A stretch of 64,000 nt of DNA from Caulochytrium protostelioides (Eukaryota > Chytridiomycota > Caulochytriomycetes > Caulochytriales > Caulochytriaceae), in assembly GCA_003615045.1 (NCBI GenBank), contig ML014129.1:1-64000 (forward strand), given 5' to 3'. How positions within the stretch are numbered: the first letter of the stretch is position 1; each line of letters starts with the position of its first letter. Below, one piece after another: positions 11,450 through 22,632 of the stretch. The notes under the pieces are model-generated. The model made no database searches and was not told where the DNA came from. It saw only the letters and a program-made list of their open reading frames with translations. The translations under genes were made by a program, and so were the position numbers.

Positions 11450-13056
11450 CTAGAACTGCGGCTGGTAGGGATCGTCCTCGATGGCGCTCTTCGGCGGCCA
11501 CGGGAACTGCGGCAACGATGCGTCCACATCCAGCGAACTCTCCAGGGAGCCGGCCGGCGCAGCAGACGTGTTCGTGGAGACGTCGACGTCCGGCGCACGG
11601 TCCAGCCACAGCGGCGCAGCTGTGAACGCGAGACGCTGGGCGGGCGTATAGTCGGCCCAGTTGAAGCAGCCGAAGCGGATGCGGCGCCGAGTCACGAACG
11701 CCGGCATCACGGGTATCGCGCGGCTGCGGCCGCGTTTGCTGGATTTGTTACTCGATGGATCGCTGGCCTTGTTGCTGGCCGTGTCGCTGGTGGCGTCTTG
11801 CTGCGCCACCAACGAAGCAGCAACAGCAGCGAGTGGTGGTGGTGGCGACGCAGGCGAAGATGCAGACGGCGATGCAGATGACGAGGGCGATCCCGTTGCT
11901 GAAGACGATGTGTCCGAAACTTTGGCGCGCTTCGCTTCTGGGACATCGTCGGCACTGCCGGTTGCGGGTTCTGCAACGGGGCCATCGGAAGCGGCGGGCC
12001 GCATGGACGTAGGCAAACGATGGGCAAACGCACTTGCCGGCATCTGGTAGGTTTCCCGCTTGAGCCACGTACCCCACATGTGGCACGGTTCGACCTCAGC
12101 AAAAGGCGAGCGACCTCGCTCGGCCAAGAGCTCAAGCTGCTGAGTGAGGTTGCGGCCCTGGAGGGTCCCAGCAGGGAGCACGGACTGCGCAAAGTGCGAG
12201 ACGGCGTTCCGGAGCCCATCAAAGTTGGACCGCCAGAAGATCTGGTTGGCGAGATCCTCATAGCTGCAGGCGAAGGCGCGGCCATCGAAGCAAGCCGTCG
12301 CGTTCAATAATGTCCGCTGGTGTTGTGGTGCGAGGTCGGTCCAGTCTTCCTGCTGGAGGTGGTAGTTGAACCGGACCGCTGTATACGACGCAATGGTCGA
12401 AGCGATTTTAATAATCCGGCCCGCGTAGAGGTGCGGAAACACGGCGTTCGGACGGCGCTTCTGCTTGTCGTGGTTGACTGACTGCGGGCCCATCGCCGGC
12501 AGATACACGAGCGAGATCTCGTCGCTCTGCGTATACACCGTGGTGGGGGAGAAGTGACTCATCAGATCCATTGCGGTCCGGCGCATCGCGCGCGTGATCC
12601 GCAGATCAAAGGGTTTCGTGACGCCCTTCGTCAGCCGATAGAACGAAACGCCGTCCAGTCGCACGACGAACGGCGATTCGGGAGGGATGACCAGCAGCTC
12701 GCCGGCGGCTTCATACGTCTTGAGCCGCGAAGGCTCGTTGCTGGCGTACATCTGGCGCAGGGCCCGCGACGCCGACAGCGGCATCAACGCTCCCTTGGCC
12801 ATGGGGGTCATCAGCGGCGAAACGGCATCGGCCGCGCCGTTGGCACCCGCCGGCAGCGCCGCGGTCTCGCCCCCTGACGACGGCATGGTTGGTGTGAGCG
12901 AGACCGAGGGCGAGTATGGTCGGGCGTAGGCGTACGCGGCGGCCGCAGAGACGGCAAAGGACCGTGTGAGCGGCAGGGAGCCGCACGCGCGGGCGCCGAT
13001 GCGCGAGGGCGTCGATGCGGCGGCGGCGGTGGCGGCGAAGCAGCCGCAGGTAGGCG

Positions 13057-13091
<35 letters not shown>

Positions 13092-13147
13092 CGGCGAGAG
13101 ACAGAGACGGCGCGGCGCAGGAATCGCGCACCCTGTGCCGGCATCAA
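11450..13147 (-). CDS. Thg1-like 3'-5' nucleotidyltransferase, probably mitochondrial
   Basis: A 565-residue protein. The palm-domain motifs of the Thg1 family are visible: VVRLDGVSFYRLTK (about 161-174, metal-binding Asp165) and YTQSDEISLVY (about 205-215, Asp209/Glu210). Canonical eukaryotic Thg1 (adds G-1 to tRNA-His) usually has a GVSDEYS-type second motif and a HINN motif; the QSDEIS form is closer to Thg1-like proteins (TLPs), which repair or edit tRNA 5' ends. The N-terminus (first about 70 residues) is rich in Arg, Ala and Ser with no acidic residues before about residue 90, as in a mitochondrial presequence. The protein is about twice the usual length because of this extension and a Ser/Ala-rich insert at about 390-475. 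No intron is evident. TLP rather than Thg1 is inference. Confidence 0.8.
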
Positions 13148-14174
13148 TGGAATGCCTGCGCACGTGGGCGTCCACGTGTCCGTCTACGCGTCAATGCGGG
13201 TGGCAGCGTCAGGGGATGGCGGCGCGAGCGGAGGGCAGCACGTTATGCCACCAGCATACCGCGACTCCCTCAAGAGGGCGCGAGCGACAGCGCGATCACG
13301 CAGGCGTCGGAGCGGTCAAGCGGTTACGGGCCGGCGGCATCAATCAGTGGCGCAGAAACAGGTGACGGACGGCGTGCGGTCGGACAGCATGGGTCTTCGT
13401 CGCAATCAGGTCTTGTGATTTGGACGGGGCGGCCCTCGACTCGGCTGTCGGTCTTGGCATCAGTGACGGCCATCGGAGTTTTAGCAAAGAGCACGGATGC
13501 TGGGCGAGCCGTAGCCATGGGCATGAGCGAGCACGTCAAGTCCTTTACGAGCGGAAGGCCGCTGACGCGCACCCTCATGCTTGTTGACGGCGTGTGTGTC
13601 ACCTCTGAAAAGGCCATGAACCACGCGCTCATCGGGCTCCGTGTGGGTCTGAGTGGCGGAGGTTGGCTCTGGCGCTAGCGCTCGCGCTGTCGTCGGCATC
13701 GGCGCCGCAGGCTGAGGGTCCAGGTCTTGTCCGAAGAGAAAGAACACGGGCGTCGCAAGCCCGCGGCCTAGGGTCGATACCTCGGCGGCGTGCCCGCCTC
13801 GTTGCGACCGTTGCGACCGACGTGCGGCCAGAGCCGTTCGGATGCGGTGGGCGACGGCTCATGTTAGTCCAGGCCCTCCCGACGGACCCCGACGAGAAGG
13901 CGATCGCTGCGCTGTGACGAGCAAGCGCCTGCGCCATCCTGATCATGTCTCCACATCCTGCCTGTTCTGCACACACGCTGGCGGATGATATATGCTTCTC
14001 GCGGGATTGGCCGTTCCGCCACCGATCGCGAGACGCCGATACGTCGATCGACGGTGACGCCGCGTCATTGGAGGTCCAGGACCGAGACCTGTTCCGTAGT
14101 GTGCCACTCCTCGACACGGACCGACGGGCGCGGCCAGTGACGGCTTCCATCATCGCCGCTGAATCGTCAGCCGG
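13148..14174. other. Gene-poor spacer
   Basis: Short overlapping frames on both strands (for example a 188-codon minus-strand frame at 13629-14195) show no domain and mixed composition. It probably includes the promoters of the diverging Thg1-like gene and the ORF at 14175; an unseen small first exon of the latter is possible. Confidence 0.4.
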
Positions 14175-15332
14175 ATGCGGCCCGATCCCTACCAAGCCAA
14201 AGCCTCACGGCAGTGGCAGCGCGGGCATGCCGCCGCCGCACGCGACGCTGCACCGAAGGCCGTCGCCGTGACAACCCACCATACTGCGCCGCCGCTGGGT
14301 GCTTCCCGTGGGGCTCGCCGCGGTTCCCGAGGCCACGTCTCGTTCCGGCTCTCGACCGACCCCGCTGTTCACGGCAACGACAACAACGACGACAACGACA
14401 GCAACGACGACAGCGATCCTGCGAGTCGACGGTTTCGGCCTCGTCCGGTTCTGCCGCAGCCGAAGCGCCGTGATCTCGATGAGGAGGCCGACGCCGACGG
14501 ACCGCGGCCCGGGGCCGCCCGGGCCGCAGCAGACGGCGAGGAGGCGGCACTGTTCACCTCGGGGCCGATGCTGCAAGCGGAGCTCATGCGAACTAAGCGT
14601 GCGGCCGCGGCGTGGGCCGACCAGCACCACCACCACATGCGCGATGCCGAGCTTCAGCAGGAACAGGCGGTCAGCGAGACGCGGAACGCGGCGCCCTCGC
14701 AGCCCCGCCGGCGGCATGACGGCGCCGCGGCGGGCCGTCGGCTAACGTGGCGGTGGGCCCCGCCGCCGCCGCACCCCGTCCCGACGGCCGCGATGGCCGA
14801 GACGGCGACGGCAGATGCGTCAACCACCGGCGCGCACGACGGCCATGATGCGTTGCTCGCGTTTTACCAGCAGGCAATGAAGGCTACGTCGCTCTGGATC
14901 GACGCTGCCATTGCGTCTTCGCCCGGTCACATTGGGGTGGCAGCACCCGCCGATACGGAGGCCGTGAAACGGCCCAACAACGCATCCCACGATGGGATCG
15001 ATGAGCCGCGAGAAACAGGTCACTCAAAAACGAGGTCGGCGGCAACAACGGCGGCGACGGCGGAAGTGATCGAGCCTTTACCCATCTCGTCGGAGCCGGA
15101 TGCATCTCAGCATCCGATGCACGATGCGTTGGATGACATGGATGAGCTGGACGCGCTGTTGGACGGTACGCCGCTGCCGGCTGCTCGTCCAGCCGTGGCC
15201 TTGGATCCTGCCGAACCTGTTTTCGCGACAGCGGCCCTTTCATCACTGACACCCCCGCCGAGCGATGTGGTCCCTGCCGTCGATGCTAGCGCAGCCGACG
15301 CAAGCTTGGATGACTTGCTGGCCCTGCTCTAG
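14175..15332 (+). CDS. Hypothetical low-complexity protein with acidic Leu-rich C-terminus
   Basis: A 385-residue open frame that I do not recognise. It begins with a basic Ala/Arg-rich part, then an Asn/Asp run (about 68-80), a helical Gln/His-rich stretch at about 130-165, and ends with two short acidic-hydrophobic elements, DDMDELDALLDG (about 320-331) and SLDDLLALL at the extreme C-terminus. Such elements resemble transcription activation or docking peptides, but that is only analogy. The start is the first ATG of the frame and is uncertain. Support is frame length, regular codon use in the last third and a terminal motif directly before the stop; a spurious GC-rich frame cannot be excluded. 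Confidence 0.4.
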   Translation: MRPDPYQAKASRQWQRGHAAAARDAAPKAVAVTTHHTAPPLGASRGARRGSRGHVSFRLSTDPAVHGNDNNDDNDSNDDSDPASRRFRPRPVLPQPKRRDLDEEADADGPRPGAARAAADGEEAALFTSGPMLQAELMRTKRAAAAWADQHHHHMRDAELQQEQAVSETRNAAPSQPRRRHDGAAAGRRLTWRWAPPPPHPVPTAAMAETATADASTTGAHDGHDALLAFYQQAMKATSLWIDAAIASSPGHIGVAAPADTEAVKRPNNASHDGIDEPRETGHSKTRSAATTAATAEVIEPLPISSEPDASQHPMHDALDDMDELDALLDGTPLPAARPAVALDPAEPVFATAALSSLTPPPSDVVPAVDASAADASLDDLLALL

Positions 15333-18300
15333 CGAACGACATGCGACCGGCACGATGAAGAGCTACGAACGGGTGGTCACGCCGACGACGTGTATGCCTT
15401 CCATATGTCGTACATGATCCAGTCGCAAAAGCGCGATTGGTGGTGATCGACGCTCGACAGGTCGGACTCAACAAGAAAAAGGACAGATCTTTTCAAAAGG
15501 GCTCGCGGTGCTCCTCCCGTGGAGATGGCGCGCTTGCATGTCTCGGGATTCGGCATGATTATGCTCTGCCGCGTAACCCGCAGCCGCACTTCGTCGCTGA
15601 AGGCCACGCCTTGTTAAGCTCTTTGTCCCAGTGAAGGAGGCGAGCAGCCGGCTGCCGTGGTCAAATCGACTCAGCACGATGCCCTCCTACGCGCCCCCTC
15701 ACCGGCTATTTACGGCATGGTGCCTTCCGCCGGCTGATCGCGATGCGACACGCACACGCACCGACCGTTGTTCACCCCTGGTCGGTGATCAGGGGCGTCT
15801 TGCTTAACCGTTCCGAAGGGTCACATGGTTGCATCGGTCTTATTCGATGGTGCGACTCATCACGGGCGGCTTCGAGTGATGGGTCGCAAGCCCGCTTCCC
15901 GCATTTTGCGAGAAGAGAAACTGTCGCCCTGGCTTTCGGCAGAATTCAGCTCCCTCCTTATCATGATGTGATGAACGCCAGGTTGCTACACGCCGCGGCC
16001 GACCGCTTTGGCCAGCGTCTGTGATGAACGTCAAAAGATCTCGGATTCCGAAACAGGAACGTGCTGGGCGGGCCCAATTATTGGGGCGGCTGCGCGTGCT
16101 GCCTGCGTGGCCGGGGCCTGGCGTTCCGTCATGGGCCTGACTCCCTCACCATGAGCTTGGCCGTGATCATGTCACCCCGGCATGCTCACCCGGCATTGAT
16201 TAACACAAATACATTCTGGATGCGGAGCGTGGACTGACCCGTGTTGTGGGCCACATGACGCATGCGGGTCCGAATCATATCCAGACGTACGCGTCACACG
16301 GACCCATGCGCCCTCGCCCGGCTCAGCCTAACGCCGGCTGAGCATCGGGCATCGACGGCAATGACGTTTTGTGACGTGACTTGGGGGCTGGAGAAGAAAG
16401 GCGCGTGAGCGTCTAGAACGTGTGTGGGCGGCACGGTTCCTTCCCGGCTTTGCGCTGGCGCAGGCCGTGCGACGCCCTTCGCGCCGGGAATGGCCCCTCC
16501 CGGCCTCGTCCCCTGGGGCCTCGTCTCCCATGAATCACCGCCGCATCGACCTTCCAAACCGGGAAGCTGGGATCTGTCATTTGTTATGTCCGGAATCAAA
16601 ATTTCCCCTCTTTGTGGTAAAGTGAGAGACGTGACGTTCTGCCGTTCCGGCCTTCGGGATAGCGGAGGCGTGCCGTCGGGTCTTTCTGTCGTGCGCCTCG
16701 GAGGGAGGAGACAGTCGGTGTCCATGCCGCCGAAGCCGAACGCGTTACGCGGCCTCTTACGGCATAGCCGCGGCATAGCCGGCGCGGCGTCTTGGCTTGG
16801 TGCTCGCGCTGCTTCGCGCTGCGTCGCGCGAGGAGGCGATGCGGGGCATGCCTGCCGACGACGGGCAGCCGCAGCGGCTGATGGGATGCCGTGAGGACGA
16901 GATAGAGGGATCCCATCGGGTCTCCCCGCGCCATCAAGCGCCCTTCGCGCGGATGAGACGACGGGTGAGCAGAGGAGCGGGGGAAGGGGCCGCGGCGGCC
17001 ACAACAGCGCCCCTTCCTGGCGCCATCCCCCCTTTGCGTGCGCGTCAAGGCGAGCAAGCGCTGAAGCAGTGGACGCGAGCTCGCCGAGAATGCATTTAAA
17101 ATATTAGGTTGATACAGAGAAAGACGCCGAGCGCGCACCGCCGGCGCGTTTCGGTATGGGCCCCGTTTCCGAGGCCGCACGGCCTTCACGATCCCGGAGG
17201 GTCGCTCGCCCTGGATCAGGATGACATGGCGTCGTGGCTCGCAGTCTAGGCCCGCGAACGGAGCAGGCGAAAAGCGCCATGCGTCGACATTGAATCCCCG
17301 ATGCGCCGCCACGGAATCGGGTATGCGCAGGTCCATGGACCACGGGCCATGCGTGGCGGCGGCGTCAGGTGGATGCTGGAACCCAGATGCCGGACGCCGC
17401 CGGACCGATGTGGCGACAGCGCTGCGAGCGCGCGAGGATGTGTGCACACGCGCGGTCCGTCGCCGGAGGCGGAAGGCGCGATGGCCAGGTCATCCATCAA
17501 TGCATAGGTGCAGCGCCGGGCGAAGGGTTCTGTTGACCACAGGCCATAGCCCGCGCCGCGGCGAACGGCGTCCTCCATCATTCCGTGCCTGCGCTTCCGA
17601 CACGCCCCCCTTCCCTTTCCATCAGCCCGCTTCCCCCTTCCGGTATGAGTGCTTGCGCCGCTCGGCTTCCGCGATACGAGAGCCGCTGGCTACCCACGAC
17701 ACGCCCTTCAGCCGAGTTTTCTGCCGCTCACCGGTCCGCTCATCGCCGCCTCCGGACCGGACCAGCTCCGCCTGTATCCTCCTTCCTTCTCCCACGTGCG
17801 GGGTATCTCGGTCGGAACGTCGTATACCAACGATACATGACCCGCGCATGCGGATCAGCAGTGCGCGTGAGCACGGGCCGCCGTCAATGAAAAGAACCCC
17901 CTTTGAGGCTCGTCATCTTCATCCTGCCACCATCATGCGGTCCTGACCCGTTGTCTCCCGTTACTGCTTTGGTACCGATCCACCGTCTTCCGCTCGAAAG
18001 ACTTCTCCGACCGTCTCGCCTACCCCGATCGACCGTTGTCTTGAGCCTCTGTGGCGCCAACGCTGAGCGCGTCTTGCCGGTCATCTGAGCTCGCTATACG
18101 GTTTTCTCTTCTGCTACCCGTCCCTGCCCCTTCCCGTTTACCCGATCATCGTCGCCGGGACAACCGTGCTCTTCTCAGCCCCGCCCCCGCCCCACTTGCA
18201 GATCGTGCACACATGTTCGTGTGGCGAATCGCCATACAACCGTTTTCGTTCAGCCTGATCGGCATCACCTCCTTCCTGCTGATGGTATAGTACGAGGTGA

Positions 18301-18746
18301 GCCTGAGGGGTCCCTGAAGTCTCCCTGAAATCTTCCCGAAGTCTCCCTCCCGTGACCCTCAAGTCTGCACATGGGCCACCTTCGGTGCGACGTCACCGCT
18401 CGCTAAGAACCCGTCGTCACGAGCCATCTCGCGGCGGGACGACGCGAGGGTCTGAGCGCTCTCATGCCATTCCCTCTTACCGCACGCTTCAAACACATCT
18501 CCCCTTCACTTCCACGAGATTGTCTTAGCGGAGCGAGACATTCGCGGCAGACCGAGCAACGTCCTGGCCGTCTCTCGGCCTCTTTCCACCCCGGGGCGGA
18601 GCGCATCGGGCTCGCAAGAATTCTGCCACGGACCCTTCAGCAGCGGAGATTATCGCGACCGCTGCGTGCGTGGTGTCGCGGGGCGTTGGCCACGGCGTGA
18701 CACAGCGCTGCCACTGCCGCTGTTGTGTTGCGCTGGGGGCGTGGCC
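15333..18746. other. 3.4 kb gene-poor region
   Basis: I find no recognisable protein, tRNA or rRNA. Open frames of up to 283 codons occur on the minus strand around 16300-17450 but overlap in several frames, are Arg/Pro/Ala-rich and carry no domain. The part at 17600-18650 is pyrimidine-rich on the plus strand and includes the upstream region of the bZIP gene. Confidence 0.5.
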
Positions 18747-20939
18747 ATGGCCATGGATGCGCTTGCCGCGTACGATCGCCGGGATGCGGCTTATGCGGCC
18801 CTCGAGCCGGCATCGCAGCCCCCGGTGGCCCCCTTCCACGAAGGCCATGCGGGCCGCCCCCCTGGGCCTCTCCCCGACGGCACGGAGCACGTCGCCCATC
18901 CGCAGCACTCTCGCAACGCCCACGTGCTGGCCCATGGATATCCCCACTTCCATCCGCATGCCGCTCGCACCCCGCACACCTCGGTGCCGCCGACCACGCC
19001 GCCGCATCCGGATCACGCATACGCCCTCGCGGAGACCGGCACCGTCGGCAGCGGGAGCATCCTCGCCACGCGCCCGACACCGGGCCAGCGCGCCTCCCCT
19101 TACGCCTTACCCCACCAGTCCGGTCGCAACGGGCTTTCGAGATCCGCGTACGGAAATGAGTCAGAACTTACTTATCCGCGCCACTCCCTAGCGCACAGCG
19201 GTCCTGGTTTGAATCCGCATCATCGGTATGACCACGGTCACGACCACGGCCAAGGCCGAGGCCATGACTACGCGACGCAGGGCCATGGCAGCGCGTCGGG
19301 CCCGCGATCAGTCTCCCCGCCCTCCCTGATGGGCGCGTATGCTGGCGTCCCGACCACCGCGCATAGTTCCTATCCGTCGCTGCGCCCGTCAGTGACCGGG
19401 CCGCCGGCACGCGGCCTTCACGATGGCCTGTCCAGCGGACCAATGCCGTTCGCACGATCGAAGGCCCCATCGCACCCATTGCATCTTGCCTCGCCCCCTT
19501 CGACGGTGCCGCCACCGGCGTTCCCCGCCCGCCAGGGACCCGTCACCGCCACAACCGCGGCCGCGGCGACGGCGGCCGCGACCGCGGCGACCAGTAATGG
19601 CAAGCAGCTGAACAGTAAAGACGTCGAGCGCCGCGCCCGCAGCGCGCAGCGCAACCGCGAGGCGCAGCGCGCATTCCGGCAGCGCCGTGACGCTTACATC
19701 AAAACGCTGGAAGCCCGCGCCGGCGTCGCCGAAGCTCTGCGGCTGGAGCTCGACGCCGCTCGGCACGAGATCGCTTACTGGCGCGCCCGCGCCGAGGGCG
19801 ACGGCGCCGCTCATCTCAAGCGCGGGTCGCCGTCGCCACTGCCCCTGCCGCTCCCACTGTCCGCCCGCAACGCCGCGGCTTACCCGCCGCTGCCGCAGCC
19901 ACTCTCACCCTCCCAGCGGGCGCCGGGACCCAGGCCACCGCCCACCCACCTGCATGGCCCCATTGCGACACCGTCGCAATGGTATGCCTCGGAACCGGCT
20001 CCGCCGCCACCGCTCCCATCGCGATCGCCTGGCTCGGCGCCCTTACCTCACGACGGCTACACGCCCGCTGCTCGCTACCAGCGCCGCCAGCGGTCACCGT
20101 CCGCGTCAACGGTGTCGGCCAACGCGCCTTATGGGCCCATGCACTATCATAGCCATGATGGCGCCGCCTCTGTCGCTGCCGCTGCCGCCTCTGCCGTCCG
20201 TCCACCCGGCCCGCTGCGACACTATCCGCCTACCGACGACCGCAGCGATCCCAGCATGCCGCACGATCCGCGCCCCTTGCTGCATGACCCGCAGCCGTCA
20301 CTCCTATCTCTGACCAGTATGTCGCTCGTGCAGCCGCCGCCAGGCCCCATACGGTCTGGGCTGAGCGACGCGACGACCGCTTCTACCACGACCGCCGCGT
20401 CCTATCCGGCATGGCCGTCACCTCCCTCGCAGACGTTTCCACCCCCGGCGGCCGCGAGCCACGCCCACGACGGCGCGGCCTCCGGGTATGGCTCGGACCT
20501 CAGCAGCGGCAGCTTGAGTCTCGCGAGCAACAGCGGCGGCGCCGGCACGGGTGGTGACCGGCTGCCGTCGATCGCGCTGGTCGCGCCGGGGGCGCGCCCC
20601 GAGCCGTGGCTCGCCCGCCCGCGGCCGGACCCGCCGTATCTGGCTGCTTCGTGGGAAAGTGGGCGGCGGGGACCCCCGCCGCCAGGAGCCGCCCCTTCAG
20701 CCATCCCGCCGTCCGCTGCCGCGGGTGCGGACATGCCGGCAGCCGCCAGGGCGGTCCTCGCGGCGCCGGTGACGGACGTGATCGGCGCGGGTGTCCATAG
20801 CTTGGATGCCGTGCCGGACACCGATGTGAAACCGAGTCTGGCGTCGATGGCTGGCCATGCGACCGGATCGGTCGGGTCCGTGAGCCCGACTCCATCGGTC
20901 AGCACGTCTGTGGCTCGTTCCGTCACGTCGCATGCTTAG
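18747..20939 (+). CDS. Yap/Pap1-type bZIP transcription factor
   Basis: A 730-residue protein from the ATG at 18747; the frame is open from an ATG at 18666, but MAMDALAAYDRRD fits a real N-terminus better. The bZIP lies at about 291-353: the basic region includes QRNREAQRAFRQRRDAYIKT, where N..AQ..FR..R is the signature of fungal Yap/Pap1 (AP-1-like) factors that bind TTA(C/G)TAA sites. The following LE..AGVAEALRLELDAARHEI forms a short zipper. The rest is His/Pro/Ser-rich and disordered, suitable as regulatory or activation regions. I do not see the Cys-rich redox domains of Yap1, so oxidative-stress control should not be assumed. No intron. Convergent with the cytochrome b561 gene. Confidence 0.85.
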   Translation: MAMDALAAYDRRDAAYAALEPASQPPVAPFHEGHAGRPPGPLPDGTEHVAHPQHSRNAHVLAHGYPHFHPHAARTPHTSVPPTTPPHPDHAYALAETGTVGSGSILATRPTPGQRASPYALPHQSGRNGLSRSAYGNESELTYPRHSLAHSGPGLNPHHRYDHGHDHGQGRGHDYATQGHGSASGPRSVSPPSLMGAYAGVPTTAHSSYPSLRPSVTGPPARGLHDGLSSGPMPFARSKAPSHPLHLASPPSTVPPPAFPARQGPVTATTAAAATAAATAATSNGKQLNSKDVERRARSAQRNREAQRAFRQRRDAYIKTLEARAGVAEALRLELDAARHEIAYWRARAEGDGAAHLKRGSPSPLPLPLPLSARNAAAYPPLPQPLSPSQRAPGPRPPPTHLHGPIATPSQWYASEPAPPPPLPSRSPGSAPLPHDGYTPAARYQRRQRSPSASTVSANAPYGPMHYHSHDGAASVAAAAASAVRPPGPLRHYPPTDDRSDPSMPHDPRPLLHDPQPSLLSLTSMSLVQPPPGPIRSGLSDATTASTTTAASYPAWPSPPSQTFPPPAAASHAHDGAASGYGSDLSSGSLSLASNSGGAGTGGDRLPSIALVAPGARPEPWLARPRPDPPYLAASWESGRRGPPPPGAAPSAIPPSAAAGADMPAAARAVLAAPVTDVIGAGVHSLDAVPDTDVKPSLASMAGHATGSVGSVSPTPSVSTSVARSVTSHA

Positions 20940-21342
20940 GAGAGATTTTATGCCCGCGGCTCTGGCCATATGTAACCATAACTGATGTATGATGGAGTGT
21001 CCGTCAGAATGAAATGCGAGCCTGTGAGCTGGAATGTTGTTCTGGCTCTATCACCCTCGTCGAATCGAGGGGGGTCGCCACAGTTGTGGTATTGCTTGAG
21101 TATTTGCATTAATAGTAGATAGGAAATACGGGAGGATCAATCACAGCGATGGACTTCATCAAACTGGAAAAATCGCGGGGATGATGAATAAGCCCGATAG
21201 GCAGTGCGCTTCGTCCGTGGCGGGAGTGAGGCGGCGTGTATACGTGTATAAGTCGGGGTCAGAAAGGGGAAATCGGGAGGGGACTTGAGGAGGCAGCCAA
21301 TCCATGGCAGAAAAAAGGGATGGGAGGGAGGAGAAAAGCTCG
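20940..21342. other. Shared 3' spacer of convergent genes
   Basis: AT-richer than the flanking coding DNA. It holds the 3' ends of the bZIP (plus) and DOMON-b561 (minus) genes. No other feature seen. Confidence 0.5.
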
Positions 21343-22632
21343 TTAAGCTTTGGAAACATGGTCGTGGACTTGGCCCACGCGGCTTTGAAAGAAACCGGTG
21401 GTAATGATGAGGATGACGACCCAGGCCGCGACGAGGCCAATCCAGACATAGCCGGTCGTCGGCTCGAGAGTCATATAGACATAGAGGCCGTACGGGATGT
21501 TGAGAATGCCAATCACCACGATACAGCGGCCGAGCCACCAGTGGAGCACGTCGTGCCACGGGACTTTCTTGCGCCTAAAGTCAAAAAGCTTATCAATGAC
21601 AACGCCAAGAATCGTCTGGATCACAGTCAATACCAACACTAGAATTCCAAAGATGCCGTGCAGGCCTTGGACTTTGGTGCTCATATGGTTGCCGTGGCCC
21701 TTGTTGACGGCAACGTAGACGAGAATAAAGCCCACGATGGTGCCGCAAAGCGCGCCGACGACCATGAGTCCCGCATGGATGCGGAACCACCAGATGCCCA
21801 GCTTCTTTTTGAAAAAGCGCGCGACTAGGATGCCCAGCGGTCCTGCCACCAGCCATGCTAGGACCATCAGCACGCCGTGTGCCCGGACGAGGGCGCGGGA
21901 GGCAGCGGTATCGTCTATGGCAACGGGCGCATTGACACCCGCAAGGGTCGTCACCTTGGAGCCGAACTGAGTGAACTGGGTGGTGGGATTGCTCCACTGC
22001 GCGCTGATCGCGCCCTTGCCGCCGGCGCCGTGCACGGCGAGCCGGCCGCCGGCGCTCGTGGTGTCGTCGCCGGAGACGGCACCGACGGCCCACACGGCCG
22101 GTTGTGATTTGGTGACATCGATGGAGAGGCTCTGGCTCACCTTCGAGGCCATCGGCCGCATAAAGGTAACCATGATTCGATCACTGACTTTGGTCGTGTT
22201 CAAATAGACCAGATCCTGGTTGGCGCCGACGTCGGTCGGCATCGTATGGCCGCTGGCCTTCCGCCGGCTGAGGACGACTTGCTTCTGGCTACTATACCAC
22301 GCCACCATGACATCTAAATCATCCATCGACGATCCCAAGGCGAATGCGTAATAGGTACCCGGCGTCGCTGGGAAGACGTAACGGAAGACCATGGTATTGT
22401 TTGCGAGTGGGTTGGCGAAAACGGTAAAAGCGCCCGGCGCAGTGGTCGGCTTGATGTTAAGCAGTTGGGCCGCAGCGGGGGTCGGCCCCCACATCATGGC
22501 CACGATCAGCAACAGCGGCATAAGCCAGGATGTCCATTGGCTGCTCCGTCGTGCGCTATGATGGCGGAGCGCCGACCGCTGCGCCTGATGGGCGAGCATG
22601 GCGTCGTCAGAGCGGCCTCCACGACGCTCCAC
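21343..22632 (-). CDS. DOMON domain-cytochrome b561 membrane protein
   Basis: A 429-residue protein. A hydrophobic signal sequence lies at about 35-56 (ending PTPAAAQ). A DOMON beta-domain covers about 60-215 (MVFRYVF..PGTYYAFALG, MDDLDVMVAW). The b561 membrane part spans about 245-420 with five or more hydrophobic helices. Four histidines sit where b561 haem ligands are expected: H252 (RAHGVLM), H286 (RIHAGLM), H325 (LHGIFG) and H364 (LHWWLG). By family knowledge, such CYBDOM proteins pass electrons across a membrane, often between ascorbate-type donors and extracellular acceptors including ferric iron. Single exon, regular length, all key residues present. Confidence 0.88.
   Translation of the reverse strand: MERRGGRSDDAMLAHQAQRSALRHHSARRSSQWTSWLMPLLLIVAMMWGPTPAAAQLLNIKPTTAPGAFTVFANPLANNTMVFRYVFPATPGTYYAFALGSSMDDLDVMVAWYSSQKQVVLSRRKASGHTMPTDVGANQDLVYLNTTKVSDRIMVTFMRPMASKVSQSLSIDVTKSQPAVWAVGAVSGDDTTSAGGRLAVHGAGGKGAISAQWSNPTTQFTQFGSKVTTLAGVNAPVAIDDTAASRALVRAHGVLMVLAWLVAGPLGILVARFFKKKLGIWWFRIHAGLMVVGALCGTIVGFILVYVAVNKGHGNHMSTKVQGLHGIFGILVLVLTVIQTILGVVIDKLFDFRRKKVPWHDVLHWWLGRCIVVIGILNIPYGLYVYMTLEPTTGYVWIGLVAAWVVILIITTGFFQSRVGQVHDHVSKA

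Noticed and set aside
17100-17260. Possible rRNA-like segment
   Set aside because: Some phrases resemble GC-rich large-subunit rRNA, but no conserved core sequence such as the GTPase-centre or sarcin-ricin loop can be found.
16596-17447. 283-codon minus-strand frame in the gene-poor region
   Set aside because: No motif, several overlapping frames of similar length, composition like random GC-rich sequence.
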